From Amorphophallus konjac (lineage: Eukaryota; Streptophyta; Magnoliopsida; Alismatales; Araceae): DNA of 64,000 bases. Below, in pieces: positions 33,732 through 45,260 of this stretch (position 1 is the first letter of the stretch; each line of letters opens with the position of its first letter). The stretch covers positions 46,804,458-46,868,457 of the forward strand of contig CM040126.1 of the NCBI GenBank assembly GCA_022559845.1, in the 5' to 3' direction. Position numbers and translations under genes: made by a program. The notes beneath the pieces are model-generated. The model did no database searches. It had not been told where the DNA came from and saw nothing but the letters and a program-made list of their open reading frames with translations.

Positions 33732-36011
33732 TGATGCGGGACGGACACGGGGACCGACTCTACGTGATGCGAACCTCGGACTCTAAGTGAAGACGCGACC
33801 AGCAACATATGATGGGAGAGACACTAGGCCCGACACTAAGAGCTCCTATGGGCTATACGTCGCTAACAGAAGCGCAAGCTCACTCGTCGTCCCAAGCGAG
33901 GGAAACACAGATCGTGCACGGTTGAGGAACCGGCAGAGTTAAGGGTAGTCCGACTCACTTCCGTGCTCGGATCGAGTCACGGGACGGGTCACTCTCTCAC
34001 TCACAGCGGTGACATGGACTCACTGGCTAGAATCCTACGCTCTCACAGCGGCATACGACCATATACTAAACTAGCAAATGAACGCCAAGAAGTTAAGACC
34101 GTTACCTCCACGCTCCCGGTGTGGGGAAGACAACCCCGGCCAAATCCGGACTCCCGATTAACAAAGTTTTACTGCGGTACAAAAATTTGACCCACTCCAC
34201 ATAGGGAGGTAAAAGGTCACATGTGGGGCCCGGGAGTCACGCGAATCGGGTTGACGGGCAGCATCTTGATGTCGCTCCGTCGGTGCCGAATCCACATTTT
34301 GGTGCTATCCGGACGGCGCCATCTACGGGTTCGTGGGGCCCACGGATTGCTCTATCCTCCGGGTCTGATGGGGTGGGTCCTGCTATGATGGCCCTGGTGG
34401 TGCACCTCCCTGGAAGGCGGTCGAGCGGGAACGCCGGTCGGAGGCCGATCGGCTCCGATCTCCAAGGCTTGGAGTTGCTGCCCACGGATCTGCTGCTTCT
34501 ATTTTTGGGCGCGCGACTGGGCGAGAATCGCCGCTGTGATCAGCACCGATGTCGGATCGGTACTAAACTAGCGCCGTTGGAACGCTGACTGGAAATCCTT
34601 CGACCCTATGGGACTCAAAAAAATTCACCGGAGCCGTGCTTCTGATGGGTGATTTTAGAACCGGCCTATTCTCAGTATCCGATCTGACTGGGTAGAAACT
34701 GAGTTTCCTGAGAGTTGGCATTGAACGCAGGGTAGACCTCTGATTCAAACCTCGAGCCCTTCATGAAAGTTAAAGAGGGGAGAGAGAGGGAAACAGAAAT
34801 AATTTTTATGAAGGGATTGGAGGCGGTTTGGATGGGGAAAGATACTTTATACTGGTGGATGGTCGGATCTGGACAGAAGAAGATGGAACTGTGGGGGATC
34901 TGAGTGATTTTTAGAAAATATGTGAAGACCTTTAGAAATTCCACGAAAATTCGTGGGTGGAGGGGATGTTGGAGAAAACCTCCAGTAAAATTGGGGGCTC
35001 ACGCAAAAATCAAGAAGAGGATCGAAAGGGGGAAACACATGACTATTGTGACAGAAGACAGACAACAGACAGATCTGGAAGGAAAAGATGAACGAAAATG
35101 GAAAAATGGAAAATGAAAACTAGAGGCCAAACCAATTTTTTTAGAATGTGGTGAGGACCCCTAGAACTCACTCTGAAAGTTTGAGCTCCAGATGGGTTTG
35201 TGGCTGGGGGTATAAATTCGAGTAAGAAGGGTCTGTCCTGGGTGGACAGAATTCCGGCGACGATGGTGGTGGTGCGATGGCGGCACGATGGCGGCGGCGG
35301 CGGTGACGACGAACTCCGGAACCGATAGAGGAGGCTTCACACCTCAGAATCACAGCCTTCTCAACTGCTGAAGGGGGAGAGAGGAGAGAGAGAGGGGGCG
35401 GTCCTTGCTCATGGAGGAAATTCTAAGATTTTCTTCTCATTAATTGTAACAAAATGGGAATTACAAGCCTTTTATGTGAAATGCAAAATGACACAAACTA
35501 ACCCTAGATCTAGGGTTGGGGAGGGTAAAAGAGTGAGTCCACATTTTTATTCTCCCATGTGATTTGGAACAAATAAAATAAAAATTAAAATCCTAATTTA
35601 ATATGATAAAAGGGGGGCGCCCCCTTGACTTTCAAGGTTCCAACCTTGAATTTTATTCCCCTTTGTCCCCCACTTGGCCCACCCTTCTAGAAGCCCACCA
35701 TTGGAAGGTTGACTGACCCCACATGGGCCCTAGGGATGAGGTGGATCAACTGGAAATGGATAGGGGGGCCCGTGGGACCCGGGTCGTCCCAAATTACACA
35801 TAAACTCATGTTACAACCCAAATTACAATCCGAATAAAACACACAATACACAAAAACAAAGTCCCAATAAACTATAAATATCGAGACTCAAGGGGGAGTC
35901 TCCAAGCTGTCTCTGAGCCAGATGGAAGCCGCTGTAGCCCGGGTGGTGCTCCGCGTACAGTACCGTCGGCTCGCCAGTTCGTGCTTCTCGCTCGCTCTGG
36001 TGTCCGCACCA
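33732..36011 (-). repeat. 5' LTR of chromovirus A
   Basis: On the minus strand it starts TGGTGCGGACACC at 36011 and ends GTCCCGCATCA at 33732, 2,280 bp. The first 394 bp match 3275-3668. A likely TATA box (CATAAAAGG) is at about 35469-35477. Element F's gag sequence begins at 36012, so CGAAT (36012-36016) is the expected target duplication. Confidence 0.9.
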
Positions 36012-36012
36012 C

Positions 36013-36797
36013 GAATTATTCGCCATGAAGCCTGAAGAGACTATTTCAGATGTGTATTCTAGGCTGAGCGAGATTACAAATGGACTAAAGGGGTTGGGCA
36101 AGAACTACACCAACCAAGATTTAGTAAGAAAAGTGTTACGTTCCCTCTCACCTCAATGGCACACAAAGGCAAACGTCGTTGAGGATTCTAAAGATCTCAC
36201 CACTCGCACTGTGGATGAGTTGATTGGATCTCTAATGACATACGAGATCAACATCAAGAGGACTAATGAGGAGAACAAGAAGAAGAAGATAATTACACTA
36301 AATGCATATCCAGCATCATCGGAAGAGAGTGATGCAAGATCTAGCATTGATAGTGAAGAAGAAGAGCCGATGGCTCTCATCACAAGGAGAGCTAGAAAAT
36401 ACTTCAGAAGAGCAAGAAGGGAAGGAAATTTTCAGAGAAAAATCTTGAGAAGAAATGCCAACAAGAAAGGGGAGACGAGCAAGAAATAAGAGATTATCTG
36501 CTATGAGTGTAAGAAGGTTGGCCACATGAGGGGTCAATGTCCCAAGCTCCAGAAAAAGCTGAAGAGAAACAAAGGAAAGAAGCCGAAAGCGATGAAAGCA
36601 ACCTGGAGCGACGAGGACACGGATAGCTCAAAATCCGAAAGTGAGAAGGATGAGCTGGACGAGCTGGTCCAGAATTTATGTTTGATGGCGGATGAAGAAA
36701 TTTCTGAGGTATGTTCCGACACTGAGAACCTCACTGCTGAACATTGGCAGTTAGCTTATGCTGACTTATATCAAAAGTATAAGAGGTCTAAAAATGA
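36013..36797 (+). pseudogene. gag of Sirevirus-like element F, middle part
   Basis: The frame enters from A's edge as ELFAMKPEETISDVYSRL, the typical copia gag (UBN2-type) block, followed by LVRKVLRSLSPQW. After TAA at 36487-36489 comes a zinc knuckle CYECKKVGHMRGQC (36499-36540), a Lys-rich patch and an acidic region (WSDEDTDSSKSESEKDE). It is cut by E at 36797 and continues in phase at 46642. The N-terminus lies on the far side of A, outside the window. Confidence 0.9.
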
Positions 36798-37115
36798 TGT
36801 AATGCCCCATATTTTTTGGATCCTTCTTCTTGGGTCCCGGATTTATTTTCTCAGAGAATTTGTTCTCATTTTACCTGGAATTATCTTTCAGTCATTTTTT
36901 GGGTTTGGATTCGTGCGTTTCGGATCAGTTTCGGAGGTCCCGGAACGTGTTCCACGGTTTCCCGTGTTTTCCCTGACAGGACCTACGAAACCCCGTACCG
37001 GGTGAACCGGGTCGTTCACCTACTCAGGGATGGTACCATGGCGATCAGCGTGTTCCGAGGATCACGGGGGCATATTTTTCTATTTTTTCATATTTTTCAG
37101 AAAATCCAGATTTTT

Positions 37116-37122
37116 TATATAA
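37116..37122 (+). promoter_or_regulatory. TATA box of solo LTR E
   Basis: TATATAA in a T-rich context, about 320 bp into the LTR, followed by a GC-rich stretch. Confidence 0.6.
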
Positions 37123-37481
37123 CCCCCATTTCTTTTCCCTTTTCTATTCCTTTTCTTTTCTTCTTCTTCCTCCTTCCTCCCTCCCATGAGCGACCGGCGC
37201 CCCTATCTTCCCTCCTCTCCCGTGGACGCGGTGGCGTGCTCCCCTCCGGCTGTAGACGGCGGTGGCGGCGTGCGTGGTTCGTGGGAAGCTCGGGAGGAAC
37301 GAGGGTTTCACGGCATTTTCTTCGCGGAGCGGCATTCGCGACGCGTAGAAATCTTCGGTGGAGGTAGGGAGATGGACCCCTAGCTCGTGCACTTCCTTTC
37401 CTGTGAGTTTTGTAGGCCGTGGCGAGCCGAGTGGGGTTATTTTCACATTTTGGGGAAAAAAGCATATTTTTGGGGTGTGAG

Positions 37482-39292
37482 TGATAAGTGTGCTTTTATA
37501 GGAGTTAATTTATGATATCACACACTTTTATGAGTCTTAATTTACATCACTATGCATTTATCGCACCTAATTATCGTTTCCTATTAAAATATTTAATTGT
37601 GGAATTTAATTTAATATTGGTACTATTTTGTAGGAACAAAGGAGAATACAACAAGAAGGATGAAATGAAAAAGAAATAAAGACAAATCAAAATCAAAACA
37701 TTAACTCTAATGATATATAACATATATTCATAGCATATATGTATATAACTCACACATCTATATATAACACATATCTATATTTATATACTATATCTATGTA
37801 TATATAAAGATATAGATAACACGCAGGCGGTGGTGGGCTTCCATACATATATGTATGGTATACATATAACATATATAAATATATATATGTGTTATATGCA
37901 GCAAAAAGGCATGGTCTTCATGTGTTGCAGAGCCTGGCTTCTCCTGGTGGCCGTGGGGCCATGCAAAGTCAACGCAAGGCTTCTCCACGTGAGGGACTTG
38001 GCTGGTTTCCACAATACCAAAGCGCAGGAGGCGGACGTGGCCTCATCCACGTGAGCGGCTAAGAGTGGCCAAGGAGGGTCTTCTACGCGGCTACGCAGCA
38101 GGGGCAGTTTGCGCAGGAGGTCAATGCCAGGCGGAGAAAGGCACGGTCGAAGCTGGCAGGGTGTGCCCAACGCGTCTTCACACATGCGGCTTTCACACTT
38201 CGGTTTTGGCAGAGGACAGAGAGCAACAAAACCTATAAAAGGGGAGTTAAGGCAGAGATAGTGGGAGAAGAAGCTTTGTAATACGTTTTTGAGTTCTATT
38301 GTTGTCATTTATTTTTGAAAGCTTGTGAGAAATTTGTGAGAGTTAATTTGGTGTTATTGAAGAAGCAAGGAGAGAGAGAGGGGTAGGAGGCCCCTTCATG
38401 TTCTAATTTCTTTCACTTTCTTATCCATTTTAAATTATTAGAAATTTTGGCTTTTGTAAGTTTAAGTCATTGTTAGTGCAAATTTTAAGATTTTTGTCAT
38501 ATCTTAGCCATTTACATGTTTTTATGATTGTCATTTCAATTTCTTGTCTTCTTCAAAGTTGTTCATATTTTAGTTCTCTACATTTTCTCTTTTTACCATT
38601 TTCTCTAATTCCTCTTCGTTTTTAAGTTATTACATATTTTTTTAAGTTCTGTCCTGGTCGGTTACAATTCATCCGAGTTGATACCTTATGCCATTTCTCC
38701 ATTTTGAAGCCCTTCCAATCCTCGTTTCATTCTGAGTTCTTCATAAACGTTGTTCCTCTCTTATATATCTAAATTTTCTTTTTCTACTACTTCCTCTAAT
38801 TCTTCATCGTTTTTAAGTTATATTTAATTTTCCAAGATTCTGTCTTTTACGTGTTTACTATTCACCCGCGCGGATAGATCCTAGTATTTCTTATTTTTCA
38901 CATTCTGTCTTTCATTTTCTCTCTCTGCACTCTTCATGAAAGTTTTTACTAACCCTCCGATCTTCAACTTTATCTTCTGTCACTTCTTCTAATTTTATCT
39001 GGTTTAAAAGTTATTTCCCTTCCTAGTTCACCTTAGTTTCATTATAATTGTCTATTTGTTCTTCTATCGATTCCATCTTTCTAAATTACATCCCAATCTT
39101 TCTAAGGCGGTTTAAATTCAATTCTCTTGATCTTTAAATCTTAACAACTCAAGATTTTCAACTTTCAAATCTACTTCTCCCTGTAGATTCAACTCGGTCT
39201 CACCACTTAACTATTTCATTTATTTAATTTGTGGGCCGGATATTGTAATTTGATAGTGGGGCGTATTAACGACGTGCGTTTTCCGCTCATCA
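37482..39292 (+). repeat. 5' LTR of G
   Basis: 1,811 bp, with an AT-dinucleotide-rich patch at about 37690-37890 and a TATA box TATAAAAGG at 38234-38242. It aligns with 42741-44331 over its last 1,592 bp. Confidence 0.92.
38234..38242 (+). promoter_or_regulatory. TATA box of G 5' LTR
   Basis: CTATAAAAGGGGAG context, repeated at 43274-43282 in the 3' LTR. Confidence 0.65.
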
Positions 39293-39297
39293 AATTT

Positions 39298-39315
39298 TGG
39301 CGCCGTTGCCGGGGA
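39298..39315 (+). other. primer-binding site of G (tRNA-Asp type)
   Basis: TGGCGCCGTTGCCGGGGA lies five bases after the LTR end. This 18-mer is the common site of Athila/Tat-group elements and sets G apart from the iMet-primed elements around it. Confidence 0.85.
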
Positions 39316-39966
39316 GGTTTGAATTTGAAGTTGATAACTTTGTGTTTTCTTTTGTATATATATTGCTGCTCATTCTGATCCTTGCATAAAAATCATCAAA
39401 AGCAAAAAAAAATAGAAATGTTGAAAATGCCACAAACAAATGTTGTGTCTCACCGAGGTAAGTCTTCTTTATCTTCTACTCTTGTTATTTTTTATTTATC
39501 AAATAAAGAACGATGGAATGCGATTAAGGTTAGTACTCTTACCCTCTTTCCATAGATTTAGTTTTTTTATTTTTACTTTCAATATGTAATTTATTTTCAT
39601 GCTTAGAAATGTTCTTAAAAAAATAAAAAAATAGACGAAATAAAAAATTTGGTGGATTAGCTCAGTTTATTAATAAAAAATAGAAAAATAAAAATAAAAA
39701 AAAGTATAATTTGGTCTCACTATCATCTTTGAAACTGGTGTCTAAGGCTAGAGGTCAACGGCAAACGCTATAAGCGGGAAAGTGGTTACTTAATTAGGAC
39801 CTTGTGAAAGTAAGGGGAGCCTCCCACTTCCACACCTGTTACCTGGCCGGTGGATAAGTTTGATGGTGAATCTAAGTTGGACTTTGTTTGATAATTTGTT
39901 TGTATCAAAAAAAAAACAAAAAAAATAAAATTTACAAAAAAATGGTGAGGGCATAAATTTTAATCT
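39316..39966 (+). other. leader of G
   Basis: An AT-rich, non-coding leader with A-runs (39600-39710, 39905-39945). No gene is seen. Confidence 0.5.
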
Positions 39967-41853
39967 ATGGATTGGGCACATAAGTTGGACAAGTTTGACC
40001 AATTGGCTCATAAATATGATCAATTTCTAGCCATGGATCAAAACCACTTCATATCACCTAGTCACCATGATAATGATCACATGTGGGATAACCCGGCTTA
40101 TTATGTATGTGGTTGCCCAAATCCGCACTCATTTCTCACCCAAAACAACCCGACCTCTTATGACTATCTATATTCGTGGTCGGCCCAAAATGAGATTCCG
40201 TCACCTATGATGGCTCAGTTTCCATCGTTTACCCAGGACCATGTTCCAACCACTCAGTTTGGGGGCCATGATCTACCTTTCCTCCCAGAGCAAGCCCAAT
40301 ATGATCAACAGTTTTTTCAGCCCGATTATGAATCACCTTTAGATACTTATACTTCTAGCTGGGAAAATCAACCAACAATCTCTTGGATGGACTAAGCAAG
40401 ACAAACCCACATGTCTCAAGACCTCTCCACACCTTATTTTGACCCATGTCCAAACAACTTTAATTCTGGTTGGAGAGATCAACATGATTGTTCTTGGGAG
40501 TCTTATCAGGATTAAGGCCAAAGTCCTCAAGAACAAGATTTTCAAAATTGGGCCCCATACCCAAATGATTCTTATGATCAACCCTATTATGGAGGGCAAC
40601 CCATACACTCTCCACCATCTCATTCTCAGACTGAGTACCCTTCAAACTACTATCCATCACAATCTGACTCTCAGCCCACTAATCTATCTCCTCCATACAC
40701 AGATTTGCATAAGGATGAGATGTTTGATCAATTGACACGGCTCTTCCAGACTCAACAACAAGCCTTCCAGGAACAACTACAAAATTTTGAGGCTCATGTG
40801 AGTCGGGTTACTAAAAACATCATACAAATGGAAGTCGATCCAATGCCTAGCAACTCCACTATAAGTCTTGAGGACCAACTTCCTGGATTTGATGGACGTG
40901 ATAACGATGAAAATCCATATGTTCAACCTATGATTCACCAATCTATCACTCATATCACTGTTGATTTTGAGGGGATCATGGAAGAGTCTTATGAGGAGGA
41001 CATAAAGGAAGAGCAGCCTGAGAAGCCTAAACCCCATTCCATTTGTGAAGAGGATTATGATGATCTTGAGTCGTTGGGGGGAGAAGAAGAGGATGATGAT
41101 TTGCCAGTCAATGACCAAATTCCATTACTTGCCATTCCTAAATTTGATGAATTTTCTTTCCAAGTACATGATGATGAAAATATGAGTGTGAAGGGTGAAT
41201 TAAGTGTATACATAAATCCATCTTCTTGGGTAATTGAGGAACCAGGTACTCCACTGGAAAGTCACTCTGATTGGGCATCTCATGATCTAGAGAAGGATGT
41301 GGATCTTTTCCCCATCCCTAACCTTGGTGAATCCATAATCATTCCAAATATTATGCAACTCACCAACTGGTTAGATCCATATGAGCCTTCTGCGAATTCT
41401 TGTGTTGAGGAGCGCACTGATTTCATTCCTAATCCTCCTTATCTCCTTAACCCTGGCCATGTTGTGGATTCCCCAAAAATCCATAATAGCCTCATCCTCT
41501 CTCACCTAAACGATACGCAAGAAACTCCTACACTTGAGGATGAAGAAGAAGAAAAGCTGGGGGAAATTAAGGTCCGCATTGATGTGTTTAACACTTATAA
41601 AGACCTTAAAATAATAGAGGAATATTTTGTAATTGAAGATATGATAATTCCTTCACCATTCTATGACCGAGGGGGTCCGTTTGGATTCTTAGACCCATCT
41701 TGGCATGCTTCTAGCCCACATGCATCGAGGCATAATCTTTTTCTTCAATGGCACAAGGGCTGGAATTTATCGGGAGATAAGATCACTTGGTGTCTCATTC
41801 TGAATACGTTGGTTAGTGAGTTACATTGCGTTTGGCTGAAGATGTTAAACTAA
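39967..41853 (+). pseudogene. gag-like protein of element G
   Basis: This is one frame of 628 codons interrupted by TAA at 40393-40395 and TAA at 40513-40515. The N-terminal third is rich in Gln, Asn, Tyr, Pro and Trp (MDWAHKLDKFDQLAHKYDQF, then repeated short SYD/YDQP-like motifs). A coiled coil with Gln follows (RLFQTQQQAFQEQLQ), and the rest is strongly acidic (EEDDDLPVNDQIP) with hydrophobic FDEFSFQV-type patches. I see no zinc knuckle and no enzymatic motif. The gag assignment rests on its position after the leader. Confidence 0.65.
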
Positions 41854-42740
41854 GCGCTTATTGGGAGGCAACCCAAAATTTTTGTTATTTTTGTGTGAGA
41901 ATAAATAGCTTCTTGGGAGGCAACCCAAGTTTTTATTATAGTTTTATGTTTATTTTACAGGTTTGAATAAAGGATAAGTTGGGGACGAAAGGATATTGCC
42001 TACACCTCTGCCAAACATTCAAAAGCCCAAAGTGCCGTCTCTCATTCCGCCAAGGCCGTCGAAGTACACATCAGGTTGTCCCGTTCCTTTACACATTTCA
42101 TGTCTACATTGTTCTATTAATCCCTATTATTCATGTCATTGAGGACAATGTCATTTAAGTTGGGGGGACGGAAATCATGTTGCACATGTTGCATTCTTAT
42201 ACAACCTCATTTCTATCTTATATAACCTCATTTCAAAAAACAAAAAAATAAAAAAAAAAGAATCAAAACTCATTTCACAAAAAGAACCAATTGAACCCAA
42301 TGCCAATTGAGTTTTCATGTTTCATGCTCTCATGAAAGAAAGTCTGGAATAGAAGAGACTATGGAGATGGATAAAGGAGATTATTTTGTCATCTAGCCCT
42401 GAGAAACTGACTTAGAATCTTCTAAAAGTTCATTAGCACTGATAAAAAGAAACTCACTTACACACTAATGACGCAAGTGGACAAGCCTTCTGTTATTTAA
42501 GTGTGGTGTCTTTTAGTTTATAGTTTTCAGTGAAGAAATTTTATTTTGGAAAAAGCTACATGCCAAATCAAGTGTGAAAATCACACCATGAAAAAGTATG
42601 AAAAAAAATAATAACCATGGAAAATGCCCTGGATCTTAGTAACCGGGCCTGCTTCTCCTAAGGCAAGAGTTGAGGTTCGCGTAAAACAGTGAAGGGATGT
42701 GCAGCACCATGTGTTTGAAAAAAAAATGCATATATAAAGA
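41854..42740 (+). other. 3' non-coding region of G with two hairpins and a purine tract
   Basis: TTGGGAGGCAACCCAA occurs twice, at 41861-41876 and 41913-41928, each able to form a TTGGG/CCCAA stem. A purine tract GGGGGGACGGAAA is at 42162-42174. The last part up to 42740 is not LTR sequence, which shows that the start of the 3' LTR has been lost. Confidence 0.75.
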
Positions 42741-44331
42741 TTAACTCTTATGATATATAATATATATTCATAGCATATATGTATATAACTCACACATCTA
42801 TATATAACACATATCTATATTTATATACTATATCTATGTATATATAAAGATATAGATAACACGCAGGCGGTGGTGGGCTTCCATACATATATGTATGGTA
42901 TACATATAACATATATAAATATATATATGTGTTATATGCAGCAAAAAGGCATGGTCTTCATGCGTTGCAGAGCCTGGCTTCTCCTGGTGGCCTTGGGGCC
43001 ATGCAAAGTCAACGCAAGGCTTCTCCACGTGAGGGACTTGGCTGGTTTCCACAATACCAAAGCGCAGGAGGCGGACGTGGCCTCATCCACGTGAGCGGCT
43101 GAGAGTGGCCAAGGAGGGTCTTCTACGCGGCTACGCAGCAGGGGCAGTTTACGCAGGAGGTCAATGCCAGGCGGAGAAAGGCACGGTCGAAGCTGGCAGG
43201 GCGTGCCCAACGCGTCTTCACACATGCGGCTTTCACACTTCGGTTTTGGCAGAGGACAGAGAGCAACAAAACCTATAAAAGGGGAGTTAAGGCAGAGTTA
43301 GTGGGAGAAGAAGCTTTGTAATACGTTTTTGAGTTCTATTGTTGTCATTTATTTTTGAAAGCTTGTGAGAAATTTGTGATAGTTAATTTGGTGTTATTGA
43401 AGAAGCAAGGAGAGAGAGAGGGGCAGGAGGCCCCTTCATATTCTAATTTCTTTCACTTTGTTATCCATTTTAAATTATTAGAAATTTTGGCTTTTGTAAG
43501 TTTAAGTCATTGTTAGTGCAAATTTTAAGATTTTTGTCATATCTTAGCCATTTACATATTTTTATGATTGTCATTTCAATTTTTTATCTTTTTCAAAGTT
43601 TTTCATATTTTAGTTCTCTACATTTTCTCTTTTTATCATTTTCTCTAATTCCTCTTCATTTTTAAGTTATTACATATTTTTTTAAGTTCTGTCCTGGTCG
43701 GTTACTATTCATCCGAGTTGATACCTTATGCCATTTCTCCATTTGGAAGCCCTTCCAATCCTCGTTTCATTCTGAGTTCTTCATAAAAGTTATTCCTCTC
43801 TTATATATCTAAATTTTCTTTTTCTACTACTCCTCTAATTCGTCACCGTTTTTAAGTTATATTTAATTTTCCAAGATTCTATCTTTTACGTGTTTACTAT
43901 TCACCCGCGCGGATAGATCCTAGTATTTCTTATTTTTCACCTTCTTTCTTTCATTTTCTCTCTCTGCACTCTTCATGAAAGTTTTTACTAACCCTCCGAT
44001 CTTCAACTTTGTCTTCTGTCACTTCTTCTAATTTTGTCTGGTTTAATAGTTTTTTTTCTTCCTAGTTCACCTTAGTTTCATTATAATTGTCTATTTGTTC
44101 TTCTATAGATTCCATCTTTCTAAATTACATCTCAATCTTTCTAAGGCGGTTTAAATTCAATTCTCTTGATCTTTAAATCTTAACAACTCAAGATTTTTAA
44201 CTTTCAAATCTACTTCTCCCTGTGGATTCGACTCGGTCTCACCACTTAACTATTTCATTTATTTAATTTGTGGGCCGGATATTGTAATTTGACAGTGGGG
44301 CGTATTAACGACGTGCGTTTTCCGCTCATCA
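42741..44331 (+). repeat. 3' LTR of G (5'-truncated)
   Basis: It matches 37701-39292 with a few percent differences and ends CGCTCATCA before the GTGAG duplication. The equivalent of 37482-37700 is missing. Confidence 0.92.
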
Positions 44332-44589
44332 GTGAGCCGATCTAGCGTTTTAACGTGTTGATTGGTGGTTTGAGGGCATCATTGAATGCCTAGGGGCTTA
44401 GGGAAGGGTTTCCCCTTTGTTTCCCCATCACCCGGGGGTGATTGGGGTGTGGAATGGATTTTCCCGTGGTTTCTACCATTTTCAAGCGCGGACTGAGAAC
44501 GCGCTCGCCCAGGTGGGCACGTTCTTGGAGATCGCCCTGTCCCGATATAGTGCGTTCATCGGGGAAGATGAACAGTAGGTGGTCTTTAT

Positions 44590-44745
44590 CGCGCTATAGG
44601 GGTATAGCGCGTCTATTCTTGTCGCGCTACAGGTGTGTAGCGCGACCTGATATGATCGTGCTATACAAGTATAGTGCGTTCTGTTTTATCGTGCTACAGG
44701 AGTATAGCGCGTTCTGATCTGAACGTGATATAGGACGGTAGCGCG
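44590..44745 (+). repeat. series of five hairpins in LTR E
   Basis: Five 22-26 bp inverted repeats lie at 44590-44611, 44621-44646, 44657-44678, 44690-44711 and 44724-44745, a period of about 33 bp. Each pairs a CGCGCTATA-type arm with TATAGCGCG across a 2-4 base loop. The first two are perfect, the third pairs throughout using G-U pairs, and the fourth and fifth are imperfect. A lone half-site GATATAGTGCG is at about 44544. Confidence 0.85.
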
Positions 44746-45019
44746 ATCTTGAGGGCAACCAGTCGGGCAGCCTAGGGCGGGTAGTCTATGGTTGATCATG
44801 CCTCCTTTGGTCGTGTGTGTCTCGGACACCCTGAGGAGTTCCGTGACCGTGTCTTTGGGTGTCCGGAGGTTTTGTTTGCCTCGATTAGCGTGCCCATAGG
44901 TGTGTGTGTTCCGAGCTTTGTGTTCCGCTGGATCGAGTCACCGTGGACCGGTGTGAGTGCTGTGGGGTCTCCCCCGCATGTCGTGAGTTTTCCCTGGAAG
45001 ATGCTTCCCGAGTGGGCCA

Positions 45020-45260
45020 CGTGTTTGGCCTTTGACTGCGAGTCCTGTCATCCAACCTGGAGCTGGAGGTTTCCCGCTTTTCCCCGGGAAGGGGAATCGG
45101 TGTGACGACTTGTGAGCTACCTTGGGAACCGTGCTTCTGTGTTTTTCGCAAGGGCCGTGTGTATGGCCTGTGGACTGCGAGTCCAGTCATCCAACCTGGG
45201 ACTGAAGGTCGCTTGAGTTCCCTTTTGAGGGGATGGTCTCGGCGGCTCGTGAGCTACCTC
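45020..45260 (+). repeat. imperfect tandem duplication in LTR E
   Basis: A unit of about 140 bp holding CTGCGAGTCCTGTCATCC (about 45037) recurs as CTGCGAGTCCAGTCATCC (about 45174), each followed by a related GTGAGCTACCT stretch. Confidence 0.7.

Larger units (their letters stand above)
3275..36011 (-). mobile_element. element A: chromovirus (Ty3) with full but broken gag-pol
   Basis: In minus order: 5' LTR, iMet primer site, leader, gag, protease, RT (split by B), RNase H, integrase, chromodomain and the start of the 3' LTR (split by X). The interior without B is about 5.4 kb, normal for an autonomous chromovirus. At least six premature stops and several frameshifts make it inactive. It supplies the reference from which C seems to have been derived. 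Confidence 0.92.
37482..44331 (+). mobile_element. element G: non-autonomous Ty3-type (Tat/Athila-like) element
   Basis: G has TGATAAG/CTCATCA ends and GTGAG duplications (37477-37481, 44332-44336). The left LTR is 37482-39292. The right LTR keeps only 42741-44331 and lacks its first 219 bp or so. The primer site is the tRNA-Asp type seen in Athila/Tat elements. One gag-like frame with two stops (39967-41853) is the only gene, with no pol. It resembles the large gag-only or LARD-like plant elements. Confidence 0.85.
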
